The notes beneath the pieces were generated by a model that worked only from the letters and a program-made list of their open reading frames with translations, had not been told where the DNA came from and searched no databases. Below, piece after piece: positions 1 through 5,401 of a stretch of DNA of 9,720 nt. The position numbers and the translations under genes were made by a program. The stretch covers positions 1 through 9,720 of the forward strand of contig CAMJXZ010000103.1 of assembly GCA_946409855.1 (NCBI GenBank), read 5' to 3'. Origin of the DNA: an uncultured Clostridia bacterium (GTDB lineage Bacteria; Bacillota; Clostridia; Christensenellales; Aristaeellaceae). How positions within the stretch are numbered: the stretch's first letter is position 1; each line of letters starts with the position of its first letter.

Positions 1-54
1 TAAAATCCAATGTCCTTTCCGGACGTGCCGGTTCGAGCCCGGCTGCCCCTACCA
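1..54 (+). tRNA. tRNA-Leu(UAA), 3' part only, cut by the window start
   Basis: The first bases TAA are read as anticodon positions 34-36, followed by AA (37-38) and the 3' anticodon-stem strand TCCAA. A long variable arm comes next with stem GTCC/GGAC (12-15 with 21-24), which marks a class II tRNA (Leu, Ser or Tyr). The T-arm is GCCGG (27-31), loop TTCGAGC (32-38), CCGGC (39-43). The 3' acceptor strand is TGCCCCT (44-50), with discriminator A51 and encoded CCA at 52-54. The UAA anticodon, the A discriminator and the short variable stem all fit leucine. The 5' half lies outside the window, so the acceptor and D-arm pairing cannot be confirmed. Confidence 0.88.
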
Positions 55-55
55 T

Positions 56-94
56 CCATCCTGATCCGGCTTCCGGTCAGGGTGGTTCTTTTTT
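56..94 (+). terminator. Intrinsic terminator after tRNA-Leu
   Basis: The arms CCATCCTGA (56-64) and TCAGGGTGG (77-85) pair over 9 bp with one T-G wobble. An inner CCGG/CCGG pairing (66-69 with 73-76) extends the stem past a single bulged T. The run TTCTTTTTT (86-94) follows directly. Lying two bases after the CCA end, it most likely ends the tRNA transcript. Confidence 0.85.
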
Positions 95-125
95 CCCGGT
101 CACAACAGCGTGGCCGGGCTTTTTT
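95..125 (+). terminator. Second, back-to-back intrinsic terminator
   Basis: CCCGGTCAC (95-103) pairs with GTGGCCGGG (110-118) over 9 bp with one T-G wobble. The loop is AACAGC, and C plus six T (119-125) follow. It starts immediately after the T-run of the first terminator, so the tRNA unit ends in a tandem pair. This separates it from the protease locus downstream. Confidence 0.85.
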
Positions 126-355
126 ATGGAAAACAGGTATGAAAAACGGGAACTTTTTGCCTCTTCATTTCGTCTTTCTGAATGAACACGCTGTGATGAA
201 AGTTCCCAATGAAGCGGAAGTGTTGAAAGGAAACAGCGTGGCGGAGCGGGGCCAAAGCATCACGGGAACGGATCAAGGGAAGAAAACAGGCGACGGCGCT
301 GAACCGGAAGGCCGTTTTCAGCCGGTTCATGTGAAAAATAATTTCCATTTCTGTA
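126..355. other. Gene-free stretch, nothing recognised
   Basis: No reading frame here has a good ribosome binding site or a protein-like composition. The open frames on both strands are under 125 codons and give sequences with no signal peptide, domain or motif. No RNA gene, repeat or mobile-element end was recognised. It probably belongs to the intergenic spacer between the tRNA unit and the secreted-protein locus. Confidence 0.5.
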
Positions 356-390
356 TTGCGTCAGAAGAACTGACTGTAGTATAATATAAT
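356..390 (+). promoter_or_regulatory. Candidate sigma-A-type promoter for the secreted-protein locus
   Basis: TATAAT occurs twice, overlapping by one base, at 380-385 and 385-390; both are perfect -10 consensus. A poor -35 candidate, TTGCGT (356-361), lies 18 bases upstream of the first. The spacer contains the inverted repeat GTCAG/CTGAC (360-364 with 370-374), which could be an operator. No other convincing promoter is seen ahead of the gene at 758, so this would give a leader of about 365 bases. A -10-like TATTAT at 723-728 is an alternative start nearer the gene, but it lacks a -35 element. The AT-rich core could also be read on the minus strand. Confidence 0.4.
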
Positions 391-757
391 CAGAGACAAA
401 TAAACAAGCTGATTTTTGAGGATAATCAGCAGATTGTCCGCGGTACGACAATCCCGGAGCGCCATTGTATCCGTATATATGGCCTGGCATGCTGTTTATT
501 CAGCCAACAGCTGATGGAGCAGGGAACGCTTTCCGGCCGATGGTTTGTACCGCGCCGCCGTTTTCATACCGTCCGGAAGGCATGCGGGAAAGCAGGTTTC
601 ACAGTGCATACAGAATCAGTTGGTTTCCGTTTTGAGGATGGGGATGCGGACGGGACCGACGCGGTGCGGCGCCGGCATCCAATCCCTTTATTCAGATGGT
701 AATTCCGATGCAGCTAAGGAATTATTATACAAATCATGAAGAAAGGATCAATCAAAA
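391..757 (+). other. Leader / intergenic region with several potential stem-loops
   Basis: No gene is supported here. Candidate helices are GCTGATT/AATCAGC (408-414 with 424-430), ATTGTC/GACAAT (433-438 with 447-452), GCTGTT/AACAGC (491-496 with 506-511), GCTTTCCGG/CCGGAAGGC with one G-U (528-536 with 573-581), GGATGC/GCATCC (642-647 with 675-680) and TAATTCC/GGAATTA (700-706 with 718-724). The last ends 33 bases before the start codon at 758. If the promoter near 380 is real, all lie in the 5' untranslated RNA of the first secreted-protein gene. I could not match it to a known riboswitch class. Six-base helices arise readily by chance, so the significance of the set is uncertain. Confidence 0.3.
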
Positions 758-1459
758 ATGAAAAAAACGATTACGTTGCTTCTCGTCCTGGCACTTCTCT
801 GCGCGATGCCCGCTTCCTTTGCCGAGGGCCTGAATTTTGACGGCATCGGCGACGGAGAGGGTGTCATTGACCTGAATCTGAGCGGAGAGGAAAAAACCAT
901 CTTCACTTCCGACAAAGGATTCGGCACTTCGGATATCGTGACGGATGAAAACGGTACAGTCACCGTGACGACCGATTTCGGCGTTACCCTGGTCTGCACG
1001 GTTCCCGCCGGCATATACTATCTGACGCAGGATTATTTCCATGACCTGACTGTTTATAATGCCGTTTATTCGGATCCGGCCAAGGTTTTGGAGCAGTTTA
1101 TTGAAAAGCAGATGCATCTGAATCTGTTTACCACCGGCGGCAGCTGCATCGACGCTTTCTTCTATGTTTATGCGGAGGACGACACACTGGCCAAAATGAT
1201 CGGCAACGCCAATGATCTTGTGCAGAAAGACGCGGCGTATGTGGCGGACTATCTGACCAAGGTCAACGGCGTGACTTTTGAATACGGCATGGTGGGGAAC
1301 CAGCTGTGGTTTGTCACGAATCTGGTGGAAAGCTATCACAAAGTGGTCGGCATCACCTATGTGAACGGTCATGTCGTTCAGGCGTATGTCGAGAATATCG
1401 CCAATACGGATGATCTGAATACCGCCCAGCAGATGCTGGCTTCTGTCAGCTTCCGCTGA
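758..1459 (+). CDS. Secreted protein of unknown function, 233 residues
   Basis: The start at 758 is supported by an AAAGGA ribosome binding site (742-747) ten bases upstream and by the signal peptide that begins there: MKK, a hydrophobic core of Leu/Val/Ala and a likely signal peptidase I site after ASFA (about residue 22). There is no lipobox cysteine, membrane segment or sorting motif, so the mature protein of about 210 residues should be released or loosely held outside the cell. The N-terminal part of the mature chain is acidic and Gly-rich (EGLNFDGIGDGEG). The rest alternates beta-like strands with one helical stretch, and cysteines at 80 and 130 could form a disulphide. The final 40 residues (VVGITYVNGHVVQAY to the end) resemble the closing strand-helix of PsbP/DcrB-like folds; this is only an impression. 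I do not recognise the family. It lies 69 bases upstream of a clostripain-like protease, probably co-transcribed, so it could be a substrate, inhibitor or accessory protein. Confidence 0.85.
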   Translation: MKKTITLLLVLALLCAMPASFAEGLNFDGIGDGEGVIDLNLSGEEKTIFTSDKGFGTSDIVTDENGTVTVTTDFGVTLVCTVPAGIYYLTQDYFHDLTVYNAVYSDPAKVLEQFIEKQMHLNLFTTGGSCIDAFFYVYAEDDTLAKMIGNANDLVQKDAAYVADYLTKVNGVTFEYGMVGNQLWFVTNLVESYHKVVGITYVNGHVVQAYVENIANTDDLNTAQQMLASVSFR

Positions 1460-1471
1460 TGATTGCCATTG

Positions 1472-1507
1472 CTCTTCACAGACCATAGCTGCATGGTCTG
1501 TGAAGAG
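1472..1507 (+). repeat. Perfect 15-bp inverted repeat between two secreted-protein genes
   Basis: CTCTTCACAGACCAT (1472-1486) and ATGGTCTGTGAAGAG (1493-1507) are exact reverse complements around the loop AGCTGC. It begins 12 bases after the stop codon at 1459 and ends six bases before the ribosome binding site of the next gene. No T-run follows, so it does not look like a normal intrinsic terminator. Possible roles are stabilising the upstream mRNA segment, marking a processing site that separates the two cistrons, tuning access to the downstream ribosome binding site, or serving as a DNA operator. Confidence 0.85.
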
Positions 1508-1513
1508 GATTCA

Positions 1514-1519
1514 AGGAGG
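1514..1519 (+). promoter_or_regulatory. Ribosome binding site that fixes the start at 1529
   Basis: AGGAGG lies nine bases before ATG 1529. The same open frame extends upstream to a TTG at 1463, but that codon has no ribosome binding site, and translation from it would read through the 15-bp hairpin and place 22 residues before an obvious signal peptide. The 12 bases AAGGAGGAATTC here recur exactly in front of the protease gene at 4074. Confidence 0.85.
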
Positions 1520-1528
1520 AATTCTGAA

Positions 1529-3898
1529 ATGAAGAAAACGTGCGTCCTGTTATGCGTGATGGTGCTGGCCATCGGTGTGATCATGCCCGCGGGGGCGGAA
1601 ATCGGGTCCCTGATGTTTTCTTCCATGCCGCAGGGCATGGAATCGCCGGAGGAAACGCTGACTGAACGGGAATATGATCCGGACGGAAGCGCTTATCCGT
1701 TTACGGGCAACGGGGAAAACGGACGGCAGCACACGGTGATGCTTTATCTGTGCGGCGCTGATCTGGAACCGAAGGGCGGCCCGGCGACGATGGATCTCCA
1801 GGAGATCATACAATCCGCCTACGATCAGGATCAGATCTCCCTGCTGGTGATGGCCGGCGGTACCAAGAAATGGTTCAATCATGCGGTCGACGCAGACGAT
1901 ACGGCGATTTATGAGGTCGTCGGCGATTCTCTGGTCAAGCGCGCTTCAAACGGTCTGATGAGCATGGGACAGCCAAAAACACTGACGCAATTTGTCAATT
2001 ACTGCTACTCGAATTTTCCGGCCAAGAATTATTCGCTGATTCTGTGGGATCACGGCGGCGGACCGCTGGGCGGATTGATCCATGATCAGATTTCCAACGA
2101 TGTCTTCCGCTCTGTCCTGGATGTCCGGGACGCGCTGGAGAACACGCCCGCGGCCAAAGAGAAGCTGTATCTGCTGGGCTTTGACGCCTGCCTGGAAGGC
2201 TCCGTCGAGATCGCGAATGTGTTCGCTCCGTACGCGCATCAGATGGTCGCCTCGGAAGAAAGCGAACCGGGGTTGGGCTGGAACTATCTGTTCATGAAGG
2301 ACCTTCTTCAGGACGGCAGCCCGGCGGATACCGGAAAAAACATTGTCAATCTGTACTTTGAGCAATATGGCCCGAACGTGGCCGATAAGCTGACCCTTTC
2401 CACGATCAATCTGGACCGGATGGACGAACTGCTCAGGAAAAGCGAAGTGTTCTTCGGCCAGGTCCAGGGACAGCTGAACAAAGACACTTTTTTGGAGTTC
2501 GCTTCCAAGAGACAGCATTTTGAATCGGTGGATAAGAACCCGCGTGATCTGATCGACCTGGCGGAAATGGTGGAAGCGTATAAAACATACGCCCCGGATC
2601 AGGCGGAAGATCTGCTGATCACGATTCAGGAAACGGTCGATTATGAAAAGCACAACAAAGGTTTCAGCTCAGGCCTGTCTGTCTATTTCCCGTATTACGA
2701 CTACAGAAACTATCCCAGGTCCTTTGCCAAGAACTATCAGAATCTGAACTATGACGGCGGGTATACGGCGTTTATCGACCAGTTCAATACCATGCAGCAC
2801 AATGTGCCCAGGATCAACTGGAATATCGGCAGCAAAGGCGACGTCCGGGATACCCGTACCATTTTCTCCCTGCAGCTGACCCCGGAGCAGGCGGCCAATC
2901 TGGCCGAATATTCCCTGGTGATCCTGCGGAAGCTTGGTCAGGACAACACATTCGTGGTGGTCAAGCCGGACGGCCAGGCGGAGCTGATTGATTCGCAGCT
3001 GGTAGGGGACTATGTCCACGGCGCGCTGTATATCGTCGATGCGAACGGGGAACGGAGCAATGCGCTGCCCCTGGTCTGGACACGCGACGCATACGGTCAT
3101 TATATCATTCCCGCCGCGCTGCTGGGTGAAAACGGATCCATGGAGATTCAGCTGGTTTGCGACCTGAACGACGAAACGGGAGAAATGACCGTCGCCACGA
3201 TTTACACCCTGGAAGAAAACGGGATCTACTATACGAACCGCGCGGCAGTGGATCTGGACGCTTATGAAACGATCCGCTTCACCGTACCCGTCTATGAAGC
3301 GACGCGGGACGAAGACGGCGCGCTGGTGGGCGTGTTCGACTGGAAGCCGGCTGCGCAGGAAGAATACACCATGGATCTTCACGGCGACTGGACGCTTTCC
3401 ATGCTGCTGGATACCATCGATCCTTCGGAACTGTACGCGGCGTTCGTCCTGACGGACTACTACCGGATGACGCACACCAGCGAACTGATTTCCGTCGTGC
3501 CGCAGGCGCCGGTGGAACCGGTCCTGGTGCTGACCTATGACGACGATTACGTGACCCTGGAACTGAATGTGGAGAACAGCGTCTCCACCAACAACGGGGA
3601 TGTGTATATCCGCTTTACCGTCACCAACCCGAACCAGCAGGAGGTCTTTATCCATCTGGATCAGCTCATACTGAACGGCGCTCCTGTGGACGCGGAGCTG
3701 TGGATCGAAGGCGACGGCGGAAACGGCGGCATCCTGCCCGGTGAACAGGGCGTTGATACGCTGGTCCTGTCCGGCCTTCTGACAGATCAGCCGGCCGGCG
3801 CGCATACGATCGCCCTGACGATCTCCGTTGTCGACGCGGCGGATCATTCGGTGATTTCCAGCCACCAGGCATCCGGGTATCTGTATTTGCCCGAATAA
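1529..3898 (+). CDS. Secreted clostripain-family (peptidase C11) cysteine protease, 789 residues
   Basis: An exported protease expected to cut after Arg or Lys. Residues 1-23 form a signal peptide (MKKT, hydrophobic core, cleavage after PAGA), followed by a 44-residue acidic, Gly/Pro-rich linker. The C11 domain spans about 68-420. It opens with VMLYLCGADLE, holds the catalytic His175 in LILWDHGGG and the catalytic Cys221 in GFDACLEG, then ASEESEPGLGWNY. The 46-residue His-Cys spacing equals that reported for the Parabacteroides enzyme PmC11 (His133/Cys179). Asp219, two before Cys, corresponds to the conserved residue proposed to bind the basic P1 side chain. A beta-rich region (about 420-655) resembles the matching part of the protease at 4074 (compare LYIVDANGERSNALPL with LYAVNDRGQALSDPL). 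The last 135 residues look like an Ig-like beta-sandwich. No anchor or sorting signal is visible. The loop after His175 lacks a Lys/Arg at the usual self-cleavage place. C11 membership is secure; the substrate is unknown. Confidence 0.93.
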   Translation: MKKTCVLLCVMVLAIGVIMPAGAEIGSLMFSSMPQGMESPEETLTEREYDPDGSAYPFTGNGENGRQHTVMLYLCGADLEPKGGPATMDLQEIIQSAYDQDQISLLVMAGGTKKWFNHAVDADDTAIYEVVGDSLVKRASNGLMSMGQPKTLTQFVNYCYSNFPAKNYSLILWDHGGGPLGGLIHDQISNDVFRSVLDVRDALENTPAAKEKLYLLGFDACLEGSVEIANVFAPYAHQMVASEESEPGLGWNYLFMKDLLQDGSPADTGKNIVNLYFEQYGPNVADKLTLSTINLDRMDELLRKSEVFFGQVQGQLNKDTFLEFASKRQHFESVDKNPRDLIDLAEMVEAYKTYAPDQAEDLLITIQETVDYEKHNKGFSSGLSVYFPYYDYRNYPRSFAKNYQNLNYDGGYTAFIDQFNTMQHNVPRINWNIGSKGDVRDTRTIFSLQLTPEQAANLAEYSLVILRKLGQDNTFVVVKPDGQAELIDSQLVGDYVHGALYIVDANGERSNALPLVWTRDAYGHYIIPAALLGENGSMEIQLVCDLNDETGEMTVATIYTLEENGIYYTNRAAVDLDAYETIRFTVPVYEATRDEDGALVGVFDWKPAAQEEYTMDLHGDWTLSMLLDTIDPSELYAAFVLTDYYRMTHTSELISVVPQAPVEPVLVLTYDDDYVTLELNVENSVSTNNGDVYIRFTVTNPNQQEVFIHLDQLILNGAPVDAELWIEGDGGNGGILPGEQGVDTLVLSGLLTDQPAGAHTIALTISVVDAADHSVISSHQASGYLYLPE

Positions 3899-3914
3899 CA
3901 GCGTACAAACCATC

Positions 3915-3974
3915 GGAACGGAGGCAAAGATGCCTGTGGCAGCTTCGCCTCCGTTCCTGATAAAAGGGCTTTTT
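3915..3974 (+). terminator. Hairpin after the 789-residue protease gene, possible terminator
   Basis: GGAACGGAGGC (3915-3925) and GCCTCCGTTCC (3947-3957) are perfect 11-bp complements. A minor inner TGCC/GGCA pairing can form in the loop. The only T-run, TTTTT at 3970-3974, starts 12 bases past the stem, so the structure is not a textbook intrinsic terminator. It may terminate weakly, or protect the 3' end of the upstream message while allowing some read-through to the gene at 4074, before which no clear promoter is seen. Confidence 0.5.
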
Positions 3975-4007
3975 GCCTGAAAACAGACACGGCCGGGCAG
4001 AAGCGAA

Positions 4008-4024
4008 TGCCGCGCGGTGCGGCA
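4008..4024 (+). other. Short hairpin ahead of the large protease gene
   Basis: TGCCGC (4008-4013) pairs with GCGGCA (4019-4024) around the loop GCGGT. It is 36 bases upstream of the ribosome binding site. It has no T-run and no known role, and could be chance in GC-rich sequence. The rest of the 175-base spacer after the stop at 3898 shows no promoter I can defend. Confidence 0.25.
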
Positions 4025-4060
4025 GCAGCATCAGGGAACAACCGGCGGCGGGCGGACGAA

Positions 4061-4067
4061 AAGGAGG
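4061..4067 (+). promoter_or_regulatory. Ribosome binding site that fixes the start at 4074
   Basis: AAGGAGG sits six bases before ATG 4074, where a clean signal peptide begins. The frame stays open further upstream to 4017, but the extra 19 residues (MRQQHQGTTGGGRTK and on) are read through this site and lack a ribosome binding site of their own. The near-identical gene at 8393 has its own different site and starts at the equivalent ATG, which independently supports this start. Confidence 0.9.
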
Positions 4068-4070
4068 AAT

Positions 4071-5401
4071 TCCATGAAGCGGATGGTATTGTCACTGGTT
4101 CTTTTGTCGCTCCTGCTGGCAGCGCTGCCGGCCGCCGGGGAAACGGCTGTCCGCCCGGCCATGACCGTGATGATCTATATGTGCGGGAGCGATCTGGAAT
4201 CCCGCTTTTCGTCGGCGACGAATGACATCCAGGAAATGCTGCTGTCCGGCATCGATCCGGACCGCTGCAACGTGGTGATCATGGCGGGGGGATGCGCGTC
4301 CTGGGCGGAGAATTCGACGATCCGCGCCAAAGGTGCGGGGATTTACCGGATCACCCGGAAGGTGCACGGGGATGATCTGCAGCTCAGGAGCGTTCAGACC
4401 ATCGAGGGGATGAACATGGGGGACCCCGGCACGCTTTCGTCCTTTCTGACCTTCTGCCATGACCAATATCCGTCGGACCGGTACGCGCTGGTGTTCTGGG
4501 ATCACGGCGGGGGCCCGATGGAGGGCGTATGCTATGATGAAACGCAGGGAAAGGACGCCCTGTCGCTGACGGAAATACAGCGTGCGTTCCGGGACAGCGC
4601 CTTTCCGGAGCATGGTTTATCGTGGATCGGTTTTGACGCTTGCCTGATGGCGAGCCTGGAAACGGGGCTGATCTGCGCGCCGTACGCGGATTACATGATC
4701 GCCAGCCAGGAAACGGAGCCGGACTACGGGTGGGACTACCGGTTTCTGAAAATGATCAGCGACGGCATGCCGGAAGAGGAACTGGTCCGGTCGATTGTGG
4801 ACGGCTATGCGACGCAGCGGGAAAACCGGCTGCTGATCACGCTGTCCTGCGTGGATCTGCGGCAGATCGGGGGCATCCGGGAAGCGGCGGACAGGATGTT
4901 TGAGGGAATGGCGGGCCAGCTGACTGCGGAAACGTTTACGGCTTTTTCGAACGAAAGAAGGGACGCCAAATCCTTCGGCCGGGCGACGGCGCTGACGGAC
5001 TTTGACCTGGCGGACCTTTACGACCTGGCCGAGCAGTATGAGGAGCTCGTGCCCGGGGAAGCGGAAGCGGTGCAGACGGCGATCCGTTCGGCCGTGTATC
5101 ACCGGGGCAACCAGGCGGACGCGCACGGCCTGTCCATCTATTCCCCGTACTATAACAAGGACAGGTTTGCCGGCAAATGGCAGTCGGAATATGATACCCT
5201 GAAGATTTCCGCTTCATATTCAAACTATATGGAACGGTACGCGGACATCTGGCTGGGCAAACCGCTGGGGGACTGGAGCAGCCTGACGTACCAGGCGCTG
5301 CCGGTCCGGGAGGACGCTCAGGAACTGGAGTTCATTCTGACGGACGACCAGCTGGCGCATTTCGCGTCCGCGAAGTTGATCATTCTGCGGGAAACGGATC
5401 A
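4071..5401 (+). repeat. Direct repeat, copy 1: signal peptide plus catalytic domain
   Basis: This segment matches 8390-9720 without gaps at an offset of 4319 bases. The only difference I find is T4104 versus A8423, which changes Leu11 to Met in the signal peptide. The match begins three bases before the start codon; the sequence just upstream is unrelated in the two copies. The right end of copy 2 is cut by the window, so the true repeat may be longer. Identity including silent codon positions points to a recent duplication, gene conversion or an assembly duplication. Confidence 0.95.

Noticed and set aside
1..125. tRNA-Leu 3' end as attachment site of an integrated element
   Set aside because: Such sites are common for genomic islands, but no integrase and no second copy of the tRNA 3' end appears in the window.
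124..348. Minus-strand frame of 74 codons with a possible AT-rich promoter upstream on that strand
   Set aside because: There is no ribosome binding site and the composition is arbitrary (rich in Phe, His and Arg). The minus-strand -35 match is poor.
10..384. Open frame of 124 codons on the + strand after the tRNA
   Set aside because: It starts inside the tRNA gene, runs through both terminators, lacks a ribosome binding site and gives a sequence with no protein-like features. The internal ATG at 139 is no better supported.
1463..1528. Upstream extension of the 789-residue protease to a TTG codon at 1463
   Set aside because: There is no ribosome binding site, it translates through a strong hairpin, and it would bury the signal peptide. 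ATG 1529 with AGGAGG is clearly preferred.
2669..3913. Long minus-strand frame (414 codons) opposite the 789-residue protease, and similar antisense frames at 752-1486, 1946-2653, 4092-5126 and 8411-9445
   Set aside because: These are shadows produced by GC-biased third codon positions. They lack ribosome binding sites and plausible protein sequence. Conservation of the frames between the two repeat copies simply reflects DNA identity of the sense genes.
4017..4073. Upstream extension of the 1409-residue protease
   Set aside because: It would translate its own ribosome binding site and place a charged stretch before the signal peptide. The second copy also starts at the equivalent of 4074.
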